From NCBI RefSeq assembly GCF_963678635.1, contig NW_026971690.1, positions 42,141-106,140 on the forward strand: DNA of 64,000 nucleotides, written 5' to 3'. This DNA is from Symsagittifera roscoffensis. Lineage: Eukaryota; Xenacoelomorpha; Acoela; Convolutidae. A program made the translations under genes and the position numbers. The notes beneath the pieces were generated by a model. It was not told the DNA's origin. It did not search any database and worked only from the letters and a program-made list of their open reading frames with translations. This document shows, piece after piece, positions 11,611-21,705 of the stretch. Position 1 is the first letter of the stretch. Each line of letters opens with the position of its first letter.

Positions 11611-11924
11611 ACAATTCTCCCAATTGATACGGGAAGCATTGAGCTCCTATATACGGGATGCATACGTGAAACCTTGATGAAAGTGAAGTATTGATGCAAT
11701 AATAGCTGATACGGTTATATAATAACTGATACCCTCATATGTAAAAAAAATGAGGTTTACATCTGGAATTTAATATTTTTGGTTAAAAAGTCTACGTGGT
11801 TGATTTTCAATCAATACAACGCTCGGGGAATAAATGTTCAGTAATTATCTGTTTGTGATATTCAATGTACCAGGGAATATATATTTTTGCAATGCATGTT
11901 TTATTCATGACTAATCAATGGAAC

Positions 11925-12935
11925 GTCAAAAAAAACTTGCATCCATGTTTGAAAAATGTTTTATATATAAGCTTGTTTAAAGTTGCATGTTTTGAACAGC
12001 TGATTTAGAACAGCATGAACAGTAGATTTAGAAATAAAAAAGCATGCTGTTTTTTGAGATACTGTAGAAATAATTAAGTGCGCTTAGTACAATGATATAT
12101 TTAGAAAAAAAACATCTCAAATCCAACCAGTGTCTCACAATATTCAAAACAGTATCTGTTAAGATATTGGGGTTGACCATCTAGGTATTAAGCTCTCGTC
12201 AAAAATGAAGTTCAAGCAGGCTTAAAACTGGATAAAACTTCTAGAATGCTCAATGGTTTTGCTAAAACGGTAACCTCAAGCAATTTATCTTTTGTTTAAC
12301 TTCATTTTACTTTGATGCATGCTCTGAGAGCGGCAAAATTTCTTGATGAAAGGTTTAGTCACAAATAAAACAAAAATCTGGAGGCAATTTAGTCATAAAA
12401 ATTGAAATAAATCAATTTTGTGACTAGATTGCCTTTAGTTCTTGCTAATTGTTGTTCTTGTGCTGATTGTTCTTGCTAATTTTTTCATCAAGACTTTTTG
12501 TTGCTATTTATTACATCAAAAAATTTTGAGGCTCTAAGGGTACGCACCATTAAATTGAAGTCAAACACAAAGTAAACAGCTTGAGGTTACTGTTTGTGCG
12601 AAACCATTGAATGTTCTAGAAGTTTCATACAGTCTTAAGCCTGCATGAACTTCATTTTTGACGAGAGCTGAATACTTAGATGGTCAACCCCGATATCTTA
12701 ACAGATGCTGTTTTGAAGATTGTGAGACACTGGCTGGGTTTGAAAAATATTTTTTGATTAAATATTTGTACTTAGCGCACTTAATTAATTCCTACAGTAT
12801 CCCAAAAAAAACAGATGCTTTTCTATTTCAAAATCTGCTGTTCATTTGTATTGCAAAACATACAACTTCAAAGAAGCACATATATGAATTATTTTTTAAA
12901 ACATGGATGCAAGTTTTGTTGACGTTCCAAACAAG
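11925..12935. repeat. Large foldback: ~490-bp inverted arms around 12,425
   Basis: The left arm (about 11,925-12,410) is the third copy of the spacer repeat. The right arm (about 12,440-12,935) is its reverse complement: CTTGAACTTCATTTTTGACGAGAGCT-type sequence mirrors 12,195-12,225, and AAACATGGATGCAAGTTTTG mirrors 11,935-11,950. The arms are imperfect. The 157-codon plus-strand frame at 12,658-13,131 lies across the right arm and is not a supported gene. Confidence 0.65.
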
Positions 12936-13229
12936 CCAAGAGACTGAAAATAAGTTTTTTTTGCGTATGGTTGGCAACAAAAGTGCAATTATATTTAAGT
13001 ACATATTTTTTCGTCTATCCGGGAAGAAAATATTTTTCAGCAAATCAAAAAATGAGAAAAAAACATCACTGTTAAGTAACTATTTTGAAGAGACTTGCGG
13101 AGTACGGCTATACAGGAAAAAAACGTTTTGATTCTAGTGTCCAAGTTTTCGTCTCAATGCGTGAAAAAGAAATGCGTCAAGGTGTGAAAAAGAATGCGGG
13201 GATGATTCTGTTCAAGAAAAACTAGAAGG

Positions 13230-13435
13230 CTAGCTGCATCGTGTGCGTGTCGGCTGTTTTTATGACTAGGATGATGTCAATTGGGGTAGCCGTTATTGAT
13301 TTCCGTCTATGCTGATGCTGGCTATGCTCTTGGCTATGCTGTATCACATGTGGAGGATACCCCTGGTCGGTGGCTTTTGCTGCTGCTCTTGATGCTGCCG
13401 CTGCTTTTGATGCAGCTGCTCTTTGATTTAGTTCA
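13230..13435 (-). other. GC-richer low-complexity stretch with an Ala/Gln/His-rich minus frame
   Basis: Composition changes sharply here: repeated GCTGCT/GATGCT triplets occur in an otherwise AT-rich region. The minus strand is open from about 13,435 to 13,226 and would encode an Ala-rich then Gln/His-rich peptide ending at a TAG. There is no ATG and no splice context I trust. It could be part of a lost exon or simply triplet-repeat sequence. Confidence 0.25.
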
Positions 13436-13439
13436 AACT

Positions 13440-14096
13440 AACAGGCGCTAGTCTAGTATTTAGTATTGGCGTGATCTTCCTTTCATTTTTACTCCCCTAA
13501 AAACCCCTTGAAAATTCCCAAGTGGATCAATTTTGTCGGTGATGAAGGTTGTTGTCCAATACGTTTGCTCCGCGCATCACAATTTGCAATCAGGGCTGGT
13601 CAATTTTCAATTCTAGATTGCCCTCTGTCAGCTCCACCGTCTGTGATGTTCCAAGTTTTTCTACCGTTTCTGAAAGTGCAATTTTGTGAGTCAACCCAGG
13701 GCTTATAACCAGCTGCAAAAAGCTTATCACAAGACTCTGTCTCTATCATGTTTTTTGCATTTTTGTAAAGTTGGATTGCTATTTTTTCTCTGAATCATGA
13801 CATCAACAATTCTTCATGTGAGTCGACATTCCAAGAAACTAGCTCGTGGTTTCAAACAAATTTATTTTAATTGAACGATACAATAATGTCTAAATGTATT
13901 AAGGTGTGCGCTCAGCAAACTTGTTTACATCTGGTTTTCAACAGCGCAAGTCTCCAGCTATTTCACTACTATATTTCCTCCAACCACTATGGTTATCATA
14001 AGTTGTGATGCATTTCGCAGATCTATTATTGCTCTCCGACGTCTCAAATGACATGGGTGGTACTTAATAAGCTGCGATTTAATCCTGAAGCTGCGA
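13440..14096. other. No supported feature
   Basis: Nothing recognisable was found between the triplet-rich stretch and the 5' LTR. The short plus-strand frame at 13,508-13,708 has no motif. Confidence 0.4.
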
Positions 14097-14100
14097 TTTG
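14097..14100. other. Target-site duplication TTTG (left)
   Basis: The four bases before the 5' LTR, TTTG, are repeated directly after the 3' LTR (37,016-37,019). The next base differs on each side. A 4-bp TSD is usual for Ty3/gypsy integrases. Confidence 0.8.
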
Positions 14101-14510
14101 TGGAACCTGATCTAAACTATATTTTATGATTGGATAAATTGGATATTTTACCACTGTAAAGTATTTAATATTAACCAATCATAATCCATCTAACTAACAA
14201 CCCACTTATTTGTAAGTGCTGAAATTACTTGTAATTTCAGCACCAGAGAGATTTGAATTTAACTTAGAAATTAGTTGCCTCTCCAAGAGAACTTTAGCAG
14301 CCGCAATAAACCAGTATACCCTAGATCTATTGAGCCTAGCAGAGACTAGTTAAACACACTGAGACTAGAAAGTATAAGAGTAAGATTAGGATCGGTATTA
14401 GACTAAGAAGTTGCACGAATCTATCCGGCCGAAAATAAGATAGCGTGACGAGCAGACGGTGTACCCTATCCGAAATTACTCTATGAGTTAACCACATCGG
14501 TTATAACTCA
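14101..14510 (+). repeat. 5' LTR
   Basis: A 410-bp direct repeat of 36,606-37,015 that begins TGGAACCTGA and ends TTATAACTCA (TG...CA). No indels separate the two copies; I count nine substitutions (2.2%). An AATAAA polyadenylation signal lies at 14,305-14,310 and is kept in the 3' LTR. A decayed relative is at 47,874-48,261. Confidence 0.95.
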
Positions 14511-14512
14511 TC

Positions 14513-14530
14513 TGGTGCGACCATAAGTCC
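14513..14530 (+). promoter_or_regulatory. Putative primer-binding site
   Basis: Two bases after the LTR the sequence reads TGGTGCGACCATAAGTCC. A TGG start just inside the LTR is what pairing with a tRNA 3' CCA end requires. I could not assign the tRNA: it would need an acceptor 3' strand ending GGTCGCACCA. Confidence 0.5.
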
Positions 14531-15757
14531 CGAATAAGACCTTAATAGCTTAGAACTAACCAAAAATAGATTAGAATTTAGACAAAACATTTTCAAAATG
14601 TTGAACGATAATAATTTAATCGAAATGTCTCTACGACTCAATAGATCAGAGCCGATATTCCGAACAATAATAGAACTACCCGGAATTGGAAGAAGACCTC
14701 GAACAAGAGACGACATACGACAAAGTAGAAACTTACTATTTAGTTTTATGATTGTACGGCAAAAGTCAACACAAACTTTTGTATTTAGAATCTTATTAGC
14801 AATGAATTTAGATTTTCATTTGCAAACATAAAATTTTGAAGTCAATCTTCATGATCATTTCAGGCGCTAAACAAAATTAACAATGTACAATAACGATTGA
14901 TAAAAAGATCTCAGATCGTTTTCTTAATTTCTGCAGTCTTATATAAAACTTATTTGAAAAATATTTATTAAAAATGAAAATAAAAAATTGGTAGCATGAC
15001 AATAAACTGTTAGTAATCATAAATCATCTGTTGTCCCAGCTTCATCACCTAAACATAACAGCAATCATAAGCTCACTAATATCATTAAAATACTAAATCT
15101 TTTTTTTAAATAAATTTAAACCATTTTAAACTTAAATTCACTTAATTTTAAAATCAGATCATCAAGGCTTATCCTTGGATCTTAATTAATTTTCTATTTC
15201 ACTAAATTTAAAACCTGATCATCAAGGCCTATCCTTGGATCAAAAAGAACAATTTTGTTCTCCCCCACCCACTTAGCAAGTGTCTAACGACCTCAAACGT
15301 CGAATCACTATCCAACCCTTCCAAAAGACCAAAGATTAATAGAAATTTTTAAATAAAACTAACCATTCAAATTAAGATAAACAGTGAAGAACTTCGGTTA
15401 TTCATCCTTCACTTGAACCCTCCTCTTACCAGACCCAGGATAGATCTTAGACTTAGTTAGTTTAAAATAGTATCTAACGAACTACTTGCGTTCTAATTAT
15501 ACCTGAACCTTGTGGATCGATTTACTATTCTCCAACCCTTGAACACAATCACTACCCCTAAGTAAGATTAAGTAAGTTAACACCTTAGCTTAAACTAGCC
15601 ACGAGAAAGTAAAAAATCATTCTTCGGAATCGATATACTTTTCTCTCCAACCCTAAAAAAAAAGACCCAGGTTAAGCTAACCAAAAAATCGTAAGGACTA
15701 ACAGTCTAAGAAAATAGAAATACCTAACAACTTTTTGCATCCCTCATCCTAAACCTT
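14531..15757 (+). promoter_or_regulatory. Long 5' leader with internal repeats and splice-donor-like sites
   Basis: About 1.2 kb lie between the primer site and ORF1. A 77-codon frame at 14,598-14,831 starts with ATG but has no recognised motif. A 60-bp unit is tandemly duplicated (15,121-15,180 and 15,181-15,240), each with GATCATCAAGG and TATCCTTGGATC. A motif of the form TCGA-n(2-3)-ACT-n-TCCAACCCT recurs at 15,300-15,320, 15,517-15,540 and 15,630-15,654. Tandem donor-like GTAAGA (15,562) and GTAAGT (15,572) sites could make the spliced mRNA for env and ORF6. The last point is inference. Confidence 0.5.
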
Positions 15758-16219
15758 ATGTCATTCAAAAATCTAGGAAATAAGCAAACAATCGTTTTAC
15801 ACAACTGTGAAATAGATAACAAAAAATACGATCTTGTGATCACACCTCATACACAAACAGTTGGATACATTAGAACAAAACGACAAACAATAAAAAGAAA
15901 AATTATAAACAAACAAAAACAAATCACACGAAAAAGATTTTCAAAAAATAGAAACGCATTTTCTGAATCAGAAGTCAGCAGTTTAGATGAACTCTACAAA
16001 TTAAAAGAATCAATTGATAAAAATTGTCCCATTCACGATCAATTATATTTTTCCGATTCAGAAACAACTTCAAATTCATCAAAAAGAGGAAAAAGAAGAA
16101 TAAAAAAGCAATACAAACACAAACCAGTACACCTGTATAACTGGAATCAACCAATTAGACACATTGATAGCTATATATTAACAGTCATCAAACGAAAAAA
16201 TGAGCCACACTCAAAGTGA
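15758..16219 (+). CDS. ORF1, basic protein of unknown function (153 aa)
   Basis: This is the first substantial frame after the leader and starts with ATG. The protein is rich in Lys/Arg (for example 'KRQTIKRKIINKQKQITRKR' around residues 40-60 and an RGKRRIKKQ stretch near 110), with an acidic, Ser-rich stretch between the basic blocks. No zinc finger or known gag domain is seen. It overlaps ORF2 by 20 nt in another frame (+1), an arrangement seen in compact viral genomes. It could be a nucleic-acid-binding accessory factor or a detached gag N-terminus. It is intact, unlike gag and env. Confidence 0.55.
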   Translation: MSFKNLGNKQTIVLHNCEIDNKKYDLVITPHTQTVGYIRTKRQTIKRKIINKQKQITRKRFSKNRNAFSESEVSSLDELYKLKESIDKNCPIHDQLYFSDSETTSNSSKRGKRRIKKQYKHKPVHLYNWNQPIRHIDSYILTVIKRKNEPHSK

Positions 16220-17666
16220 CGATAGTCCAGATGACGAAGAGGTTTACCCCTTCCTCATAGATTCACCCGATGATAGAGGGCAACATGATTTTTGCAAGAA
16301 TTTATTCGTAAATCTGTTTGAAACCGGAATCAGTCCATGCAAAGCAGAATTCCCAGATGTAAAAATCAAAAGACAAATTATTGAACAATATTTGAAAGAC
16401 ATATGTAACTTAACACAACAATATGGAATCTACACCATAGAATTCAGCACACCAAATACGAATCATCGTAAATATGTAATTCAAACAGATGATCTTGAGT
16501 TAGAATTTTCAAAAGTATTCCTAGAATATATCAAAAGCATACAATATCATAATTCACAAAGAGCAAACTCTATATTCACTAATGAAGTTTTTGCAATAAT
16601 TTATACCTATATCTCTATATTAGAAAAAACAGAATTTCAAAGTATCTCACCAACTGAAACATCCAAACATACAAAAGTACGAAATGAAATTGCATTATTT
16701 TCAACTTTTCTACATATAATCAAAGAAAATTTCACCAAAGATGATGTTTCACAACACACTAAACATGACCTACAAAAAATTTTGGCATGGTTTATAATAG
16801 ATTATTTCACACATAATTTAGACTTAATTTCACAAGCAAGAAAAAAATTCAGACCTCAAAATTCAAATGATGACACTGGTATTACAGAACAATCAGACTA
16901 CGTTTGGGACCCTGAATGGTCTCATCCTACATTTATAAATATCCTACAATCTATCTCAAGTCAAGCAATAAGTACAATATCTTATCACAGAGATTATGTA
17001 AAAGTAATACCATTAACCATTGATGCAACACCATTAAATTACAATACATTTTTACCTGATACACGAAATAACAGTTTTAATTCGACCGTCATACACAATG
17101 AAAACCTTAATGGAACTAGAAATCTTACACAACAAGATATTCAAACACCATCACACTTCATAAATGAAGAAATTGTCCAAACAACAACAACTACACAACA
17201 AAGTATTTCACCAATACACCCAAATTTAATAACACCAAGAAATACAAATACTTCACTGGCACAAGTAACCTTACAATCAACCGTTAAACTTTCGGTTGCT
17301 CCAAAATATTCACATATGGATTATCAAACATATAGACCAATGACAATACCGTCAAAAACTCGAAAATCATTCACAAGAAACACCTTTGCAGAACATAATT
17401 ATAATTATGCTCACAAACAAAGAACAAATCAACCTCCCCGAAAAAATACACAAAATTTAAATCACGTATGTTCTCATTATTGGAATCTCCCGAAAACATC
17501 GACAAATTCAGTAAATTTTCCAGATAATCCACAACCTACACAGGATTATACTGAAAATTACCCATTCTTCCAACAAAATAAAAACAACCAACATACACCA
17601 TTTAATACAAACTATTTATCATCCGATGAAGATGATTATCACCAAGCAGATATTTTTGCACCATAA
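16200..17666 (+). CDS. ORF2, large pre-gag protein of unknown function (488 aa)
   Basis: Starts with ATG inside the end of ORF1. Residues 1-25 are acidic. The middle (about 30-260) looks globular, with Phe/Ile/Tyr-rich helices, and the C-terminal half is low-complexity Thr/Asn/Gln-rich ending in an acidic 'SSDEDDYHQ' segment. After its TAA (17,664) the same frame stays open for about 27 codons (RPRQPQPSR...), and a Gln/Pro-rich segment in the next frame leads into the capsid region. ORF2 may therefore once have been the N-terminal half of a very large Gag. No known domain is recognised. Whether it is matrix-like is unproven. Confidence 0.55.
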   Translation: MSHTQSDDSPDDEEVYPFLIDSPDDRGQHDFCKNLFVNLFETGISPCKAEFPDVKIKRQIIEQYLKDICNLTQQYGIYTIEFSTPNTNHRKYVIQTDDLELEFSKVFLEYIKSIQYHNSQRANSIFTNEVFAIIYTYISILEKTEFQSISPTETSKHTKVRNEIALFSTFLHIIKENFTKDDVSQHTKHDLQKILAWFIIDYFTHNLDLISQARKKFRPQNSNDDTGITEQSDYVWDPEWSHPTFINILQSISSQAISTISYHRDYVKVIPLTIDATPLNYNTFLPDTRNNSFNSTVIHNENLNGTRNLTQQDIQTPSHFINEEIVQTTTTTQQSISPIHPNLITPRNTNTSLAQVTLQSTVKLSVAPKYSHMDYQTYRPMTIPSKTRKSFTRNTFAEHNYNYAHKQRTNQPPRKNTQNLNHVCSHYWNLPKTSTNSVNFPDNPQPTQDYTENYPFFQQNKNNQHTPFNTNYLSSDEDDYHQADIFAP

Positions 17667-19082
17667 TCTAAAGAATATCGCACACAAAGACCACGACAAC
17701 CTCAACCATCTCGAAATATGAAAATTAATTTACCCACAAAACCCAACAGATGTACAATATCCACAACAAATGCATATACAAAATCCATTTAACACTCAAT
17801 CTTTTCAACCAATACAACCACAAAATCCAATGTCAATGCATTCTTATCAACCAACTCAAATGCAAAATGAAATACCGCTTCCATATTACCTTCAGCAACA
17901 CAAAATAACAAAAAATTAACTTTCAAATTTTTCGCAAATGCCAAATGCCGCAGAATCACTACAGATGACAATGAATCCATACCTCATGGGTGGATCATCA
18001 ATAACATCCAACAAACTACTGATGGTATTTACAGGAACAGACCCTGAATATTCTGTAGAAGATTATTTAAATGCAGTAACAGCAAATTTGAATTTAAATA
18101 TAGGACCTGAACCAATTAATACGCCACTATATCAAAATTGGATACATAGACGCACAGCATTGATACAAACAACCTTAGATGGCGCAGCTCAAAAATGGAT
18201 TTCAGTATTACCTATAGAAATAAAATCAGACTGGAAAAGATTTACACAAGAATTTTCAAAAATGTTTGACTCCGAAAGAAATAAACAACACCAAAGAGTT
18301 TTATGTACCGAAATTCGCAGATTACCAAATGAAAATATAAAACAGTACGATTCGAAACACTAGTTCGAAAAGAATATTTTTAATACACATGACTATAAAA
18401 ACACAAAAATGACAGAAATTTTAATGATGACCTTAACACCTCAATTAAGGAAAATAGCAAAAAAAAGAGAGCATCTCATCCTTCCTCAATTCGAGAGCCA
18501 GATTTAGATTTTCGAAAACTAGTAGAAAAACTAGAGCAAGCGGAAATCACAAGGAAACTTGAAGAAACAGAAAATCTAAAACTACAATATGTTAATCGAA
18601 TTGAAACAAACACTACACATATAAATAACATACAGGAATCAGATACAGACCTAATTGAAAAAATCACTGAAATACTAACTATCTATGAAAAACATCCAAA
18701 TTTTAAAGGCAAACCATCCTTCAAAAAATGGTGTAATTATTGCCGACGATACGGACACAGTATTTCCGAATGTAGACAAAAACAACAAGATGATCAGAAT
18801 AAACCTCAAAAGCATAAAGAACCAAATAAATCGTTCTATCAATATATGAAAAAAGATCAAAATCTACCAAACAAAAATATATATAGTAATAACAGTTCAA
18901 GAAAACCACTTCCGAACAACACCAATTACACAAGGAATCAATCACTATATTCCTCAAGCTATAGAGGAAGATCACCAGAACGAAGAAATACACAAAATTC
19001 TTCACAAAATAATTATAATCGATCAAATAGTCGAAACAAACTATTCGAGATCAAATTCCAATGCAACACAATTTGTGTCTAG
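17667..19082 (+). pseudogene. gag: gag: capsid (retrotransposon gag domain) and nucleocapsid, broken
   Basis: A Gln/Pro-rich lead (17,749-17,916) ends at a TAA (17,917). The capsid frame 17,938-18,363 has 'DPEYSVEDYLNAV' and 'GAAQKWISVLP...WKRFTQEF', the pattern of the retrotrans_gag capsid domain. A frameshift near 18,346 creates the TAG at 18,361, and the original frame is visible beyond it. An 8-A run (18,459-18,466) marks another change of frame. A CCHC zinc knuckle (C-x2-C-x4-H-x4-C) lies at 18,732-18,773 in 'CNYCRRYGHSISEC'. The following tail is rich in Asn/Ser/Arg/Tyr, as in RNA-binding nucleocapsids, and changes frame near 19,035. Capsid and RNA-packaging role is from family knowledge. 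Confidence 0.82.
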
Positions 19083-20301
19083 ATCCAGTTCCCAATCAAA
19101 CCCAAGAAATAAACACTATTCCAATAATCAATCACGAAACTCATCATACAACAGAAATAGAAACTATTCACATAATAGAAATAGAAGTTTTTCGAACAAT
19201 CGAAATCAAAATTATCCGAACAATCGATCAAGCAATAACTCGTATAATAGATCAAACTATCACAGATCAAATGAAAATTATCAAAACAGTTCACGGAACA
19301 GTTCACAAAATCGAAATTCAAGTTATAATAATCAATATAGAAATTATTCCCAGTCACCACATAGGAATAATAAACATTATAATAATTCTAAACATCGATA
19401 CAGAAGTAGTACACTAAAATATCAAAGACATATTAATCAATTACAGTCAAATGAAGAAACAACATCAGACCCCCCAGGTATTGATGACACAGGAAGTAAC
19501 GAACTACAACTAAATCAAATAAACTGTGGATCATCAGATACAGAAAGTGATACAGAAAATACCATCTCTGTAAATATGATAACAGTCAAAAATGACTATG
19601 AACCTATCATTTATGAACAACCTTTTACATCACATATATATGAAAATCAATTGGAACTCTTTCACAATTATTATATTGAACCCATCAATACTACACAAAC
19701 TACACAAGAAGTAAACGAAATTAACACGGTAATTAAACCCGATGAAAAAGACAAAACACAAAGTTCAAACACAAATCATTATTATCAAAAAATACAAAAA
19801 GAACAACCCAGAGAAAAAATTTGGACAATACCATTTCTCTTAGAAAGTCCAAGAAACAAAGAATTTCAACCACCAGATCTTGAAATTGATTTTTTAATTG
19901 ATTCAGGAGCAGAATCAAACATAATTAATATTCCCACATGGAATGAAATCAAAACATTACATCCAAAATTAACGCATCTTGCAACCTCTAGTAAACTAGC
20001 AACAGCACAAGGATCAACATTAGTAAATTATGGAAAAATCCAATTATTCCTTCTCCCCACAAGAACAATGGAACAAAATAAAATTCTAAACAAATCATTC
20101 AAACAAATATTTCATATTACTGATATTAAGCACAATATCCTTGGCATACCATTTATATCAAAATATATACCAACAATCAACATCTTAAATAGTAAAATAC
20201 TAATCAAAAATAAATACAGAAAAACAAAAAATACAGCTCTAAAATTTTTTCAAAGATTAAACAAACAACCACCATTCTTCTCAAAATTTAACCCAATTTA
20301 G
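19075..20301 (+). CDS. Nucleocapsid tail and aspartic protease (PR)
   Basis: An open frame of 408 codons with no credible own ATG (it opens at GTG), so it is read as a continuation of gag. Residues 1-110 are a low-complexity Asn/Arg/Ser/Tyr tail. Residues about 255-370 form a retropepsin-like domain: the catalytic motif 'FLIDSGAES' has its Asp at residue 276, and 'HNILGIPFI' near residue 360 fits the conserved I-L-G segment near the end of the fold. The frame ends at TAG 20,299, then stays open in the same frame into RT. The duplicated unit has TAT at the matching site. PR would process Gag-Pol in the particle. Confidence 0.8.
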   Translation: MSRSSSQSNPRNKHYSNNQSRNSSYNRNRNYSHNRNRSFSNNRNQNYPNNRSSNNSYNRSNYHRSNENYQNSSRNSSQNRNSSYNNQYRNYSQSPHRNNKHYNNSKHRYRSSTLKYQRHINQLQSNEETTSDPPGIDDTGSNELQLNQINCGSSDTESDTENTISVNMITVKNDYEPIIYEQPFTSHIYENQLELFHNYYIEPINTTQTTQEVNEINTVIKPDEKDKTQSSNTNHYYQKIQKEQPREKIWTIPFLLESPRNKEFQPPDLEIDFLIDSGAESNIINIPTWNEIKTLHPKLTHLATSSKLATAQGSTLVNYGKIQLFLLPTRTMEQNKILNKSFKQIFHITDIKHNILGIPFISKYIPTINILNSKILIKNKYRKTKNTALKFFQRLNKQPPFFSKFNPI

Positions 20302-20319
20302 AACCAACAACGGAAAAAC

Positions 20320-21705
20320 TTGAAACCATTATCAGGAAATATATATAATTTTTCAATAAAACAAGTTCACCAGTTTGATAAAAGTCAAAATAAACAACAA
20401 CTTTTTATGTCAGACTTTGAATTTAAACCTATTCACAAGTTTTTCAAAATCACGATCTCATCTATAAAATATTTGAAAAACACGAATTCCGACATTATTT
20501 CGTTACACGTGTATAATAATACACCGTATCAAGTAACATTACCCTTAGGACTTTTAGGATACTGCGAAACAAACGCTACAATCTCACCCATACATGAAGT
20601 AGCCTACCGCGTAAATAATATACTCCAATTATTAGATATTTGCCAATCCACAATTCTTGACGAAGAATTATCCATAAATAACATAATAAGTAATGAAAAA
20701 AGAAATACTGATTACTTCACAAAAACAACATATTTTAAACCAACGTTCAATATAACAAATTACACAAAAGAACAACAAAAATTTTTAACGATGTTTAATT
20801 TTGAACACTCACAAATTACACAAATCGAATTTGATAAATTAGCAAAACAACTGTTAAAATTTTCAACAGTCTACGCAACATCAAAATTTGACGTTGGAAA
20901 AATCAGTTCAACACTACATCTCCCGTTAAAACCTGACGCAGTTTTCAAAAAACAAAGAGCTAGTAAAGTACCAATTCATTTACACGACAAAGTAAATAGA
21001 TTACTTGATATTTTAGAACAATACAAAATTATCTCACCAGTAAATAAAGAAGAACAACCAAAAGGTAACACTTTTATCAACCCTGTTATCATTCTAGCAA
21101 AAGGAGAATCATTAAAAAAAGTTTTAGACGCTAGATACCTCAATTCACTAATTGACGAATCAAAATGCAATTGGCCTATTGAACCAATACAAGTTATCTT
21201 AACAAAAATAAATGGAAAATACTTTACAACCGCAGATATGAATAGTGCATACAATCAAATGCCACTAGATGAACAGTCACGACGTTTAACACAATTTGTT
21301 ATTGGAAATCAACAATATGAATTTAATCGCCTATTCTATGGAATTTCCATAGGACCAGCAGCATTTTCAGCTTTTATTAGTAAAATTTTTAGACCACTAA
21401 TACTCAAGAAAAACGCAATCACCTATTTGGATGATGTTTTTATGCAATCACAAACAAAAGAAGAAATGTTTACGGTTTTAGAGCACTATCATAAAATACT
21501 TCAGAGCGAAAATCTGAAGGCCGCTCCCAATAAATCACACTTCTTTTTGACACGAGTTAAATTTTTAGGACATAATGTAGAAAGAAACACAATCAATCCT
21601 TTAAAATCACGCATTGATGCTATTCAAAAACTTCAACCACCAACAAACAAAAAAAATCCAAGAATTCCTTGGAATGTTAATTTTCTTAAGCAAGTACGTT
21701 TATAA
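20320..21705 (+). CDS. pol: Reverse transcriptase, copy 1 (intact RT core)
   Basis: A 461-codon frame; the first ATG is at 20,407, but the frame is continuous with PR apart from one TAG, so it was probably made as Gag-Pol. The RT palm is complete: 'TTADMNSAYNQMPL' with the first catalytic Asp at residue 306 and the 'YLDD' box at 369-372, plus 'KVLDARYLN' and 'RLFYGISIGPAAFSAF' typical of Ty3/gypsy RT. The frame leaves the RT-to-RNase H linker at an 8-A run (about 21,649-21,656), after which the next domain continues in another frame. It would copy element RNA into cDNA in the particle. Confidence 0.9.
   Translation: MKPLSGNIYNFSIKQVHQFDKSQNKQQLFMSDFEFKPIHKFFKITISSIKYLKNTNSDIISLHVYNNTPYQVTLPLGLLGYCETNATISPIHEVAYRVNNILQLLDICQSTILDEELSINNIISNEKRNTDYFTKTTYFKPTFNITNYTKEQQKFLTMFNFEHSQITQIEFDKLAKQLLKFSTVYATSKFDVGKISSTLHLPLKPDAVFKKQRASKVPIHLHDKVNRLLDILEQYKIISPVNKEEQPKGNTFINPVIILAKGESLKKVLDARYLNSLIDESKCNWPIEPIQVILTKINGKYFTTADMNSAYNQMPLDEQSRRLTQFVIGNQQYEFNRLFYGISIGPAAFSAFISKIFRPLILKKNAITYLDDVFMQSQTKEEMFTVLEHYHKILQSENLKAAPNKSHFFLTRVKFLGHNVERNTINPLKSRIDAIQKLQPPTNKKNPRIPWNVNFLKQVRL

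Larger units (their letters stand above)
1..13100 (-). repeat. Mosaic of antisense Ty3/gypsy retroelement debris
   Basis: The first 13 kb carry no intact gene. On the minus strand, short stretches translate into recognisable Ty3/gypsy pol pieces (RT C-terminus, RNase H linker, integrase core), all interrupted by stops and frameshifts. A common marker, a CCAAGACCGGGGCTTC-like stretch from the RT/RNase H linker, recurs near 1,001, 3,708, 7,818 and 11,361, always in the same orientation. The fragments are therefore serial copies and not one element. Long plus-strand reading frames here are shadows of these repeats. Element boundaries and LTRs could not be resolved by eye. Confidence 0.7.

Noticed and set aside
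12658-13131. 157-codon plus-strand frame
   Set aside because: Lies across the right arm of a foldback and the spacer repeat; no motif, and the homologous copies are not open.
14513-14530. Naming the tRNA that pairs with the primer-binding site
   Set aside because: The 3'-end sequence needed (GGTCGCACCA) does not match a tRNA I can name with confidence.
19061-19417. Ile/Thr-rich 118-codon frame inside gag
   Set aside because: Out-of-frame shadow of the Asn/Ser/Arg-rich nucleocapsid tail.
21645-21660. A standard -1 programmed frameshift between RT and RNase H
   Set aside because: The downstream frame is +1 or -2 relative to RT, so a -1 slip on the A-run would not join them.
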